From: Tateyamaria omphalii | Lineage (GTDB): Bacteria; Pseudomonadota; Alphaproteobacteria; Rhodobacterales; Rhodobacteraceae | Assembly (NCBI RefSeq): GCF_019802125.1 | Contig: NZ_JAHVHT010000003.1 | Span: forward strand, 186,001 to 250,000 | DNA length: 64,000 nucleotides | Direction: 5' to 3' | Part shown: one piece after another, positions 8,867 through 16,350 of the stretch | How the letters are laid out: each line of letters begins with the position of its first letter | Numbering within the stretch: position 1 is the stretch's first letter | Position numbers and translations under genes: made by a program | Notes under the pieces: generated by a model | What the model saw: only the letters and a program-made list of their open reading frames with translations | What the model was told of the DNA's origin: nothing | Database searches by the model: none

Positions 8867-8894
8867 GGCGCACGGGTCACTCGTGCGTCTTTTT
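8867..8894 (+). terminator. Rho-independent terminator after the first microprotein gene
   Basis: GGCGCACG, a seven-base loop, CGTGCGTC and then TTTTT. The stem has one G-U pair. It would stop soxB and the 8564-8812 gene before soxDAG, and it overlaps the 3' end of the opposing small gene. Confidence 0.75.
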
Positions 8895-9062
8895 GCCTTC
8901 TCCGGCAGCAGAGCCAAAGGCGATCAGGCTGGCGACGTCCACCTCGCGCCCACCCCGCGCTTCGAGCCGTTTGGCAGCAGCGCGGCGTTCCAGCAGAAAC
9001 ATGACAACCGCGCCCACGGCGATTGCGCCAAAGACCAGAATGGCGCCCGTTGTGTGATCCAT
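8877..9062 (-). CDS. Small single-pass membrane protein, opposite strand
   Basis: A 61-residue protein with an N-terminal transmembrane helix (GAILVFGAIAVGAVVMFLLE, about 6-25), a basic juxtamembrane segment (RRAAAKRLEARGGREVD) and a short polar tail. A perfect AGGAGG ribosome binding site at 9068-9073 precedes the ATG, so translation is likely. The binding site abuts an eight-base inverted repeat (9072-9091) that could be an operator or an mRNA hairpin. No family is recognised. It is the only minus-strand gene between soxB and soxD. Confidence 0.7.
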   Translation of the reverse strand: MDHTTGAILVFGAIAVGAVVMFLLERRAAAKRLEARGGREVDVASLIAFGSAAGEGKKTHE

Positions 9063-9071
9063 GATGACCTC

Positions 9072-9091
9072 CTGTCAACTTTAGTTGACAG
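9072..9091. promoter_or_regulatory. Perfect 8-bp inverted repeat joined to a ribosome binding site
   Basis: CTGTCAAC-TTTA-GTTGACAG is a perfect palindrome with a four-base spacer. Its left end overlaps the AGGAGG of the minus-strand gene at 8877-9062. It could be a repressor site (GTTGAC-type palindromes are common for MarR-like regulators) or a hairpin controlling ribosome access. Confidence 0.55.
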
Positions 9092-9262
9092 TGGCACAGA
9101 ATTGCCGGTCAGGTCACGCAAAATCACCAAACAGGCGGAAGCCGGCCGCTCGTTTCAGACCAAACCGGCTGCCATCGGCCCGTTTCCGGCCCGTTCTGCC
9201 ACGGCAATTGAACAGACCCCCGGCAATGATGACATGAAGCTCCAGAAAACGGAGGCTTACCC

Positions 9263-9481
9263 ATGTCAGACTATCCAAACCCGAATATCCATCGTGGCGA
9301 CGGCGTGTCGGGCCGCGGGCTGCTTATCTCCTTTGCGGTCATCGTGGCGGTTGTCGCCTTGCTGGCCCTCCTCGGCTCCGTCGGGTCGGGCGGTCGTGAA
9401 GGCGCACCCACACAGGATGCCATCGCACCGGCTGCCATCGACTCGACAGGTGCTGCAGGCATGGCGGTACCAACCGAATAA
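9263..9481 (+). CDS. Small single-pass membrane protein upstream of soxD
   Basis: A 72-residue protein with a polar head, one transmembrane helix (LLISFAVIVAVVALLALLGSV, about 20-40) and an alanine-rich tail. GGAGG stands nine bases before the ATG. No family is recognised. It is followed at once by a strong terminator, so it appears to be a single-gene unit between soxB and soxD. Its plan (short polar head, helix, alanine-rich tail) is shared with the 8564-8812 protein. Confidence 0.75.
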   Translation: MSDYPNPNIHRGDGVSGRGLLISFAVIVAVVALLALLGSVGSGGREGAPTQDAIAPAAIDSTGAAGMAVPTE

Positions 9482-9507
9482 CTCCTCCCCACGTATTCGG
9501 ACCGCAC

Positions 9508-9538
9508 AAGGCGGGCGTCTTCGGACGTCCGCCTTTTG
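9508..9538 (+). terminator. Rho-independent terminator before soxD
   Basis: AAGGCGGGCGTC, the tetraloop TTCG and GACGTCCGCCTT, followed by a short T run. The 12-base stem has one G-U pair. Ending here, about 45 bases before soxD, it implies that soxDAG has its own promoter or is reached by read-through. Confidence 0.82.
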
Positions 9539-9580
9539 CGTGCCGGGAACCGGGATGTCATCCAACACCGGAGCGCGCGC

Positions 9581-9910
9581 ATGTTGATCCTGACTTGCCC
9601 CAATTGCGGTGTGACCGCCGAAGAGACCGAGTTTCATGCAGGCGGCGAAGCGCATCTGAAACGCTTCGGTCCCGGATCATCCGATAACGACTTCGAAACC
9701 TACCTGTTCATGCGCGAAAACCCCAAGGGCGTGCATTTCGAACGCTGGCGGCATGTCTATGGCTGCGGCAAGTGGTTCCACGCCGCACGCTGCACGACAA
9801 CCCTGGAAGTCTTTGGAACGTATTCGGCCCAGGTGACCGAACCGCCGAAAGAGATCCTCGACACGATTTCCGAAAAGCGCCCCGGCTGGGCGTGGAGGGA
9901 CCTCGCCTGA
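9581..9910 (+). CDS. soxD: Sarcosine oxidase subunit delta (SoxD)
   Basis: A 109-residue zinc-binding subunit. Cysteines in LTCPNCGV near the N-terminus and HVYGCGKWFHAAR further on match the family's Cys/His zinc site. The DNDFETYLFMRENPKG and HFERWRH segments are typical. The ATG at 9581 begins the conserved domain; the frame stays open upstream into the terminator, which is not credible as coding. The stop is TGATG, from which a 34-codon frame runs through a dispersed repeat to the soxA start. Confidence 0.94.
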   Translation: MLILTCPNCGVTAEETEFHAGGEAHLKRFGPGSSDNDFETYLFMRENPKGVHFERWRHVYGCGKWFHAARCTTTLEVFGTYSAQVTEPPKEILDTISEKRPGWAWRDLA

Positions 9911-10014
9911 TGTTTCTTCTGACTGAAAATACGACCGCCCTCTGCCCGACAGGTGGCTTTGCCACCGTAAGGGGAGGCTCCCACGCCCGCCGCAGCGATG
10001 AGGCCCGCACATGA
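9910..10014 (+). other. 34-codon reading frame bridging soxD and soxA
   Basis: An ATG overlaps the soxD stop (TGATG at 9908-9912) and the frame ends in a TGA that overlaps the soxA start (ATGA at 10011-10014). It therefore runs exactly from one gene to the next and crosses the dispersed repeat. The peptide would start MFLLTENTTALCPTGGF. It may serve only to couple translation, or the fit may be chance; no function is claimed. Confidence 0.35.
9911..9981. repeat. Dispersed intergenic repeat, copy A (between soxD and soxA)
   Basis: These 71 bases, starting directly after the soxD stop, match 41045-41116 at about nine in ten positions by hand alignment. The first 25 bases are identical in both copies. 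It contains a perfect hairpin, GGTGGC-TTT-GCCACC at 9952-9966. In the other copy both the sixth and its partner base are exchanged, which keeps the pairing. Confidence 0.85.
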
Positions 10015-13000
10015 GCACACGTCTTGCCACAGGCGGCCGCCTTCTCAACAAGGACAAGGCGGTGCGCTTCACCTTCAACGGTCAGCAAATGCGCGGGTTC
10101 GAAGGAGACACGCTCGCCTCGGCCCTGCTTGCAAATGACCAGATGCTGGTGGGCCGGTCCTTCAAATACCACCGCCCGCGCGGCATCGTCGCGGCGGGTG
10201 CCGAAGAACCCAATGCACTGGTGAACCTTGGCGTCGAAGGCAAGTTCGAACCGAACCAGCGCGCGACCACGACCGAGCTGTTCGAGGGGCTGCTGGCCAC
10301 CTCGCAGAACCATTGGCCCAGTCTTGAGTTTGACGTGGGCGCGATCAACGCCAAACTCGCGCGCTTCATGCCGGCGGGCTTTTACTACAAGATGTTCATC
10401 CACCCGCGTCCCTTGTGGAAACACGTCTATGAACCGTTCATCCGGCAGGCCGCTGGGCTGGGCCAAGCGCCCAAAGGGCGAGACGCTGACACCTACGAGC
10501 ATTTTCATGCGTTCTGTGACGTTCTGGTCGTCGGCGGCGGGATCGCTGGCCTGCTTGCAGCACGCTCGGCTGCCGTTGCCGGTGCGCGGGTTCTGATCCT
10601 CGAACAGACGGCCCATTGGGGCGGCCGTGCGCCGGTGGATGGAGGCGAGGTTGATGGCAAGCCTGTGGATAAGATCGTGGACGAACTGGTGTCAGAGCTC
10701 GCTGACATGCCGAATGTCACGATGCGCACACGCACGATGGGGGCAGGGGTTTACGACCACGGTTACGTCCTCGGCTATGAGCGTCTGACAGACCACGCGC
10801 CTGAAACAGATGGCCCGCGTCACCGCCTGTGGCGTATCCGGGCCGGACACGTCATCACGGCGACCGGCGCCATCGAACGTCCCCTGTCTTTTGCGGGCAA
10901 CGATATTCCTGGTGTCATGCTGGCCTCCGCGGTGCGCGACTACGTGGTGAACTACGGTGTCAGCCCGGGCGATCGGACGGTTGTTGTCACCAACAATGAC
11001 GACGCATACCGCACTGCAACCGCTTTGAAAGCCGCGGGACTGGACGTTCCGGTCATTCTGGACGCGCGCGTTCTACCGGTGGACAGCCCGCTGATGGCAG
11101 AAGCGAAAGCCGCAGGCATTCGGGTAATGATGGGCCACGGTGTCGCCAAGGTTCTGGGTGGCAAACGTGTCATCGGCGTCGCCGTCTGTTCGCAGGCAGG
11201 CGAGGGTGCCGTGCTGGAAGAATTTGCCTGCGATGCAGTCGCGATGTCAGGCGGCTGGTCCCCGGTCGTCCACCTATGGTCGCATTGCGGCGGCAAGCTG
11301 CTCTGGGACAACGATTTTGCCATGTTCCGCCCCGATGTGGATAAAGCACCGACGGGTGCGGATGGTGCGGCCTTCGTCAGCCCGGCTGGTGCGGCCAACG
11401 GTCATTTCGGCCTGACCGAGATTGTCGGAGACGCGCACGCCATGGGTTATGCCGCAGCACGTGCGACGGGGCACGAGGTGACACCCAAACCTGCACCCGA
11501 TGCGTCCAGCACCGAAGAGACGCCATTGGCACCTGTCTGGCTCATGCCACAGGGGGCAGGGGCGGCGCTGCGCAGCAAGGCGTGGCTCGACTATCAGAAC
11601 GACGTCAAGGTGTCGGACGTGCAGCTCGCGGCGCAGGAAGGGTTCGAAAGCGTCGAACATGCCAAGCGTTACACGACCCTCGGCATGGCGACGGACCAGG
11701 GCAAGCTCAGCAACATCAACGGGCTCGCGATCCTGTCGGACGCCCTGAACCAGCCGATCCCACAGACCGGAACGACCACCTTCCGCCCGCCCTATACGCC
11801 CATCTCGATGGGCGCCATCGCGGGCGAGGCGCGGGGCAAGGTGTTCCAACCCGTCCGCCAGACCCCCATGCACGCCTGGCACGATGAAAACGGCGCAAAC
11901 TGGGAACCGGTCGGCCACTGGCGCCGCCCGTACGCCTATGTCCGCAGCGGCGAAAGCGTCCACGACGCAGTGATGCGCGAGACGAGGAACGTGCGCGAGA
12001 ACCTCGGCCTGCTCGACGCCTCCACCCTTGGCAAACTGATCGTGAAGGGGCCGGATGCAGGCAAATTCCTCGACCTGCTCTACACCAACATGATGAGCAC
12101 GCTGAAGCCGGGCAAATGCCGCTACGGTCTGATGTGCAGCGAAAACGGCTTCCTGATCGACGATGGCGTGGTGGCGCGGATCGACGAGGACACGTTCCTC
12201 TGCCACACCACCACAGGCGGGGCCGAGCGCATCCACCAGCACATGGAGGAATGGCTGCAGACCGAATGGTGGGACATGCAGGTCTATGTCGCCAACGTCA
12301 CCGAACAATACGCACAGATCGCCGTCGTCGGCCCCAACGCCCGCAAGGCGCTCGAAGCGCTGGGCGGCATGGACGTCTCTGCCGAGACGCTGGGCTTCAT
12401 GGAATGGGCCGACGGTACGCTCGGCGGCTTCGACGTTCGGGTCTACCGCATCTCGTTCTCAGGCGAATTGAGCTACGAAATCGCCGTCAAAGCCTCCGAA
12501 GGACAGGCGTTCTGGGACGCGCTTATGACCGTCGGCGATGCGTTGGGGGTCATGCCCTACGGCACCGAAGCGCTGCACATCCTGCGCGCCGAAAAAGGTT
12601 TCATCATGATCGGTGATGAAACCGACGGCACGGTCATTCCCCAGGACCTCGGCCTGCATTGGGCGCTGTCCAAGAAGAAAACGGACTACCTCGGCAAACG
12701 GGCGCAGGAACGCACGCACATGACCGACCCGGAGCGGTGGCAGCTTGTCGGGCTCGAAACCGTCGATGGGTCCGTCCTCCCAGACGGCGTCTATGCTGTG
12801 GCCGATGGCACCAACGAAAACGGCCAACGCACCATGCAGGGGCGCGTGACCTCGTCCTACCACTCGCCCAACCTGAACAAAGGAATCGCGATGGGGCTGG
12901 TGCTGCACGGACCCGACCGCATGGGCGAGGTGATCACTTTCCCCGGTACCGACGGCACCACCTACCAGGCCAAGATCGTGAACCCGGTCTTTTACGATCC

Positions 13001-13025
13001 CGAAGGGGAGAAGCAGAATGTCTAA
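10011..13025 (+). CDS. soxA: Sarcosine oxidase subunit alpha (SoxA)
   Basis: A full-length 1004-residue subunit. The N-terminal 2Fe-2S-fold-like domain (FTFNGQQMRGFEGDTLASAL) is followed by a Rossmann NAD-binding domain (DVLVVGGGIAGLLAARSA, about 170-190) and a second dinucleotide region. The C-terminal 400 residues are a GcvT-like aminomethyltransferase domain that binds tetrahydrofolate (LIVKGPDAGKFLD, GELSYEIAV, GTEALHILRAEKGFIMIG). It carries out NAD binding and transfer of the sarcosine methyl carbon to folate within the complex. It overlaps soxG by eight bases, so the two are coupled. Confidence 0.96.
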   Translation: MSTRLATGGRLLNKDKAVRFTFNGQQMRGFEGDTLASALLANDQMLVGRSFKYHRPRGIVAAGAEEPNALVNLGVEGKFEPNQRATTTELFEGLLATSQNHWPSLEFDVGAINAKLARFMPAGFYYKMFIHPRPLWKHVYEPFIRQAAGLGQAPKGRDADTYEHFHAFCDVLVVGGGIAGLLAARSAAVAGARVLILEQTAHWGGRAPVDGGEVDGKPVDKIVDELVSELADMPNVTMRTRTMGAGVYDHGYVLGYERLTDHAPETDGPRHRLWRIRAGHVITATGAIERPLSFAGNDIPGVMLASAVRDYVVNYGVSPGDRTVVVTNNDDAYRTATALKAAGLDVPVILDARVLPVDSPLMAEAKAAGIRVMMGHGVAKVLGGKRVIGVAVCSQAGEGAVLEEFACDAVAMSGGWSPVVHLWSHCGGKLLWDNDFAMFRPDVDKAPTGADGAAFVSPAGAANGHFGLTEIVGDAHAMGYAAARATGHEVTPKPAPDASSTEETPLAPVWLMPQGAGAALRSKAWLDYQNDVKVSDVQLAAQEGFESVEHAKRYTTLGMATDQGKLSNINGLAILSDALNQPIPQTGTTTFRPPYTPISMGAIAGEARGKVFQPVRQTPMHAWHDENGANWEPVGHWRRPYAYVRSGESVHDAVMRETRNVRENLGLLDASTLGKLIVKGPDAGKFLDLLYTNMMSTLKPGKCRYGLMCSENGFLIDDGVVARIDEDTFLCHTTTGGAERIHQHMEEWLQTEWWDMQVYVANVTEQYAQIAVVGPNARKALEALGGMDVSAETLGFMEWADGTLGGFDVRVYRISFSGELSYEIAVKASEGQAFWDALMTVGDALGVMPYGTEALHILRAEKGFIMIGDETDGTVIPQDLGLHWALSKKKTDYLGKRAQERTHMTDPERWQLVGLETVDGSVLPDGVYAVADGTNENGQRTMQGRVTSSYHSPNLNKGIAMGLVLHGPDRMGEVITFPGTDGTTYQAKIVNPVFYDPEGEKQNV

Positions 13026-13590
13026 GGCCCTCAGCGCATTAAACGGCGCCAAATGGTCCGACGGGATCGCCATGATCGAGGAAGTCGCGCTGCAGGGCAT
13101 GATCACCCTGCGCGGCAATCTGGACGACCCGAAGATCAAGACCGCAGCCACCAGCGCGGCAAACGTCGATATGCCAGGACCCGGACAGGCGAACTGCGCG
13201 GATAATCGCGGCATCTGCTGGATGTCACCGGACGAAGCGCTGGTGCTCTGCCCGTATGATGATGTGGCCGAAAACATCGACATGATGCACAAGGCTCTGT
13301 CCGGTCTGCACAGCCTGTGCGTGGATGTCTCCGACGCACGCGCCGTGTTCGAGGTGTCCGGGCCTTACGCGCGCGGGGTTCTGGCCAAGCTCGTACCGGT
13401 TGATCTGGCACCCGATCGGTTCACGAAGGGCATGTTCCGACGCACCCGTATGGCCCAGGTGCCAGCAGCCCTCTGGTTGCACGACACCGACAGCTTCCGC
13501 GTGATCTGCTTCCGCAGCCAGGCACAATACGTATTCGACCTGTTGACCGTCGCAGCGCAACCCGGATCGGACGTAGGCGCGTTCCGCTAA
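13018..13590 (+). CDS. soxG: Sarcosine oxidase subunit gamma (SoxG)
   Basis: A 190-residue subunit of sarcosine oxidase. It is related to GcvT-like folds and has the typical AALQGMITLRGNL and CWMSPDEALVL segments and a C-terminal RSQAQYVFDLL stretch. It has no known catalytic residues and stabilises the alpha subunit in characterised complexes. It starts within the last codons of soxA and ends the cluster. No folate-cycle genes (such as purU or glyA) accompany the cluster here. Confidence 0.93.
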   Translation: MSKALSALNGAKWSDGIAMIEEVALQGMITLRGNLDDPKIKTAATSAANVDMPGPGQANCADNRGICWMSPDEALVLCPYDDVAENIDMMHKALSGLHSLCVDVSDARAVFEVSGPYARGVLAKLVPVDLAPDRFTKGMFRRTRMAQVPAALWLHDTDSFRVICFRSQAQYVFDLLTVAAQPGSDVGAFR

Positions 13591-13627
13591 ACTTTTTTGT
13601 CAGGACAACATTCCCTTTCCCCGCGTA

Positions 13628-13647
13628 TTGACGCAAAATCGCGTCAA
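13628..13647. promoter_or_regulatory. 7-bp inverted repeat upstream of a secreted-protein gene
   Basis: TTGACGC-N6-GCGTCAA is a perfect palindrome 23 bases before the GTG at 13670. Its TTGAC could also be a -35 element. It is operator-like; the regulator is unknown. Confidence 0.4.
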
Positions 13648-13669
13648 GAACATATACAGGGGATATACG

Positions 13670-14086
13670 GTGAAAAAACTGATACTTGCGCTCGGGATGA
13701 CCATTGGACTGTCGGCACCCGCAGCCGCTTTGGAATTCGCGTGCAGCGTGCGCAGCACCGGGGACGGGTTCATTTCTTCGGCCATTGCCGTGCAGTTCGA
13801 ACCCGGTCAATCGACAGCCATGGTCTATGACCGTTACATCCACGCAGTGCATGGGCAACCAATCCAGGCCACCGTGCGGCAGCGCTCCCTTAACCCGGAT
13901 GAGTACCGTATTTCTTGGACGGTGAACAACGTCCCGGCAAGGCCGTCGCCCATTCGCATCGGCTATCAGGCGGTCATCAATATCAAGACCAACCGGATCA
14001 TCGTTCGCGGATCCATTCGAGGCGTCACAAATTCCTTGAACGGCAACGGCACCTGCCGACAAGGGACACTGAAGCTGAACGGGTGA
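13670..14086 (+). CDS. Hypothetical secreted protein
   Basis: A 138-residue protein with a clear signal peptide (KKLILALGMTIGLSAPAAA) and a mature part containing two cysteines (EFACSVRS and NGTCRQG) that could form a disulfide. The rest is mostly predicted beta strand. No family is recognised. The GTG at 13670 is chosen because AGGGGA lies six bases before it and the signal peptide begins there; a TTG at 13628 in the same frame would bury the signal sequence. An inverted repeat lies just upstream. Confidence 0.7.
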   Translation: MKKLILALGMTIGLSAPAAALEFACSVRSTGDGFISSAIAVQFEPGQSTAMVYDRYIHAVHGQPIQATVRQRSLNPDEYRISWTVNNVPARPSPIRIGYQAVINIKTNRIIVRGSIRGVTNSLNGNGTCRQGTLKLNG

Positions 14087-14179
14087 TGTGCAACGGAAAT
14101 CCGCGAAGGCTGCCTTGAACTTGCTCACCTGCGCACAATCTGTCAGGCACAACGTCGAAATACTTGAAAGGGGCCCGCC

Positions 14180-14779
14180 ATGGCTTTTGAACTTCCCGAC
14201 CTTCCCTATGCCCACGACGCACTTGCATCCAAAGGCATGTCCAAAGAGACGCTGGAATACCACCACGACCTGCACCACAACGCCTATGTGACCAACGGCA
14301 ACAAGGCGATCGAAGGCACCGAGTGGGCGGGCAAGTCGCTCGAAGAGATCATCGTTGGCACCTACGATGCAAATGCCGTGGCCCAGAACGGAATCTTCAA
14401 CAACATCAGCCAGTTGTGGAACCACAACCAGTTCTGGGAAATGATGGGGCCGGGCGACAACGCCATGCCGGGTGAGCTTGAAAAGGCGCTGACCGAAAGC
14501 TTCGGCTCGGTCGACAAATTCAAGGATGAATTTTCCGCGGCCGGTGCGGGCCAGTTCGGTTCGGGCTGGGCGTGGCTGGTCAAGGACAAGGACGGCAGCC
14601 TGAAGGTGACGAAGACGGAAAACGGCGTGAACCCACTCTGCTTCGGTCAGACAGCGCTCTTGGGCTGCGATGTGTGGGAACACTCCTACTACATCGACTT
14701 CCGCAACAAGCGTCCGGCGTACCTGACAAACTTCCTGGACAACCTGGTGAACTGGGAAAACGTCGCGAGCCGCATGTAA
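14180..14779 (+). CDS. sodB: Superoxide dismutase, iron type (SodB)
   Basis: A 199-residue enzyme that converts superoxide to oxygen and peroxide in the cytoplasm. Metal ligands are visible: the histidine in LEYHHDLHHNAYV, the histidine in LWNHNQFW, and the DVWEHSYYIDFRNKR block supplying Asp and His. AGAGQFGSGWAWLV with its preceding alanine-glycine run favours iron over manganese, as in FeSOD. GAAAGGGGC precedes the ATG. The metallophosphoesterase gene follows after 11 bases. Confidence 0.95.
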   Translation: MAFELPDLPYAHDALASKGMSKETLEYHHDLHHNAYVTNGNKAIEGTEWAGKSLEEIIVGTYDANAVAQNGIFNNISQLWNHNQFWEMMGPGDNAMPGELEKALTESFGSVDKFKDEFSAAGAGQFGSGWAWLVKDKDGSLKVTKTENGVNPLCFGQTALLGCDVWEHSYYIDFRNKRPAYLTNFLDNLVNWENVASRM

Positions 14780-14790
14780 CCGGTCTGGCC

Positions 14791-15666
14791 GTGCTGTATA
14801 CACTTCTGTGGGGGCTGGCGGCTTTGCTGCTGGCCCTTGTCATTTACGCCTGGTGGATCGAACCGGCGTGGCGTTTGCGCGTGGTCACCTGGCGGATCAG
14901 TGATCCTGCATGGGCTGGACGTGAACCGCTGCGCATTGTCGTCATCAGTGACCTGCACGCAGGTGCGCCGCATATCCCGTTGTCACGGGTCTCGCGCATT
15001 GTGGCGCGCGCCAATGCGCTCAAACCCGATCTTGCAGTCCACCTTGGCGACTATCAGGCCGCGCACCCGTTCACGCTGGGTCGTATGACCAAGGGTGACA
15101 TCATCGCGCGGCTGGCCGGGTTCACCGCACCGCTGGGCAGTTACGCAGTTCTGGGCAACCACGATTGGTGGCAGGACACCAAGGCGGCCAAGGCGCGCAC
15201 CACACCCGAAGCAGCCCAGGCCCTGCGCGATCATGGCATTCCGCTGCTCGACAACAGTGCCATCCGTTTGCGCGACGGCAAGGATGCCTTCTGGCTGATC
15301 GGGCTCGGGGATCAGCGTCCTCTGGACGAAGGGCCCGAAGGAGAGGGGTTCGACGATCTGGATGCCGCGCTGAACGAGGTGACAGACGATGCGCCATGTA
15401 TTCTTCTCGCGCACGAGCCAGACATCTGGCCCGACGTGCCGGACCGCGTCTTTCTGACCTTGTCCGGCCACACGCACGGTGGACAGATCCAGATCGGCCA
15501 ATGGTCTCCGATGATTGCGGCCTCGTCGAACGAGGATTTCAATTGGGGACACTACACATCGGACGGACAGCACTTGGTTCTGTCGGGTGGAATCGGGTGT
15601 TCCGTCGCACCGGTCAGGTTCAACGTGGTCCCAGAAATCACTGTGATCGAGGTGTCGGGTGGATGA
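14791..15666 (+). CDS. Membrane-anchored metallophosphoesterase
   Basis: A 291-residue protein with an N-terminal transmembrane helix (about residues 2-22) and a calcineurin-like phosphoesterase domain. The five metal-binding motifs appear in order: VISDLHAG, LGDYQ, LGNHDWW, LLAHEPD and SGHTHGGQ. This layout is that of the YaeI-type phosphodiesterases related to UDP-2,3-diacylglucosamine hydrolase, although the substrate is uncertain. No ATG is available near the domain start, so the GTG at 14791 is used; the ribosome binding site is weak. It lies right after sodB and may be read by the same transcript. Confidence 0.85.
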   Translation: MLYTLLWGLAALLLALVIYAWWIEPAWRLRVVTWRISDPAWAGREPLRIVVISDLHAGAPHIPLSRVSRIVARANALKPDLAVHLGDYQAAHPFTLGRMTKGDIIARLAGFTAPLGSYAVLGNHDWWQDTKAAKARTTPEAAQALRDHGIPLLDNSAIRLRDGKDAFWLIGLGDQRPLDEGPEGEGFDDLDAALNEVTDDAPCILLAHEPDIWPDVPDRVFLTLSGHTHGGQIQIGQWSPMIAASSNEDFNWGHYTSDGQHLVLSGGIGCSVAPVRFNVVPEITVIEVSGG

Positions 15667-15684
15667 GGAAGCCGAAGCCCGGTT

Positions 15685-16224
15685 TCAGCCCAGCTCCGCC
15701 AGCGCCTCTGCGGCCCCTGCGACAACCGAATAATAGTCCAGCAGGGATTTGTCCGCGAAGCCCTTTGCCACCACATGCTGCAAAAGGTCGACCAGCGGGT
15801 CCCAGTACCCTTCGACATTCATCAGAATGACCTGCTTCTCGTGCAGGCCGAGTTGACGCCATGTCAGCACCTCGAACAGCTCGTCCAGCGATCCGGCACC
15901 GCCGGGCATCACCACGACTGCGTCGCAATTCATGAACATGACCTTCTTGCGCTCGTGCATGGTCTCGGTCACGACGTAGCGGGTCAGGTCGGTCTTGCCG
16001 ACCTCCCAGTCCACCAGATGGCGCGGGATCACCCCGAACGTATCGCCGCCCTCGGCTTGCGCGGCACGGGCAACCGACCCCATCAGGCCCACGTCCCCCG
16101 CGCCGTAGACCAGCCGCCAGCCGCGTGCCGCGATGCCCGCGCCCAGGGCCTCCGCCTCGACGCTGAAGGCAGGCGATGCGCCCGGGCGGGACCCGCAATA
16201 GACGCAAACAGACAGATGGGACAT
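15685..16224 (-). CDS. LOG family protein (nucleotide 5'-monophosphate phosphoribohydrolase, TIGR00730 type)
   Basis: A 179-residue Rossmann-fold enzyme with the family motif PGGAGSLDELFE (the PGGxGTxxE consensus, with Ser for Thr) near residue 110. The opening VCVYCGSRPG and the GYWDPLVDLL segment are also typical. LOG proteins release the base from cytokinin-type or ordinary nucleoside monophosphates. The physiological role in bacteria is mostly unclear. AGGAG precedes the ATG at 16224. The gene converges on the metallophosphoesterase and diverges from the LysM gene. Confidence 0.9.
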   Translation of the reverse strand: MSHLSVCVYCGSRPGASPAFSVEAEALGAGIAARGWRLVYGAGDVGLMGSVARAAQAEGGDTFGVIPRHLVDWEVGKTDLTRYVVTETMHERKKVMFMNCDAVVVMPGGAGSLDELFEVLTWRQLGLHEKQVILMNVEGYWDPLVDLLQHVVAKGFADKSLLDYYSVVAGAAEALAELG

Positions 16225-16350
16225 GTGGTGCTCCTGTAACGGGCGCGCGAAAGTGATGGTTTTGTGACGCCCTTGTTTTGACCGCTATAGCGCCGCCTGT
16301 TATGGAAGCGCAACGAAACCGGGAAAACCGGTGCGGTGGAGAGGGTCTAC

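Noticed and set aside
9092-9106. Sigma-54-like TGGCAC...TTGC promoter
   Set aside because: GG and GC are nine bases apart instead of ten, one short of the strict sigma-54 spacing.
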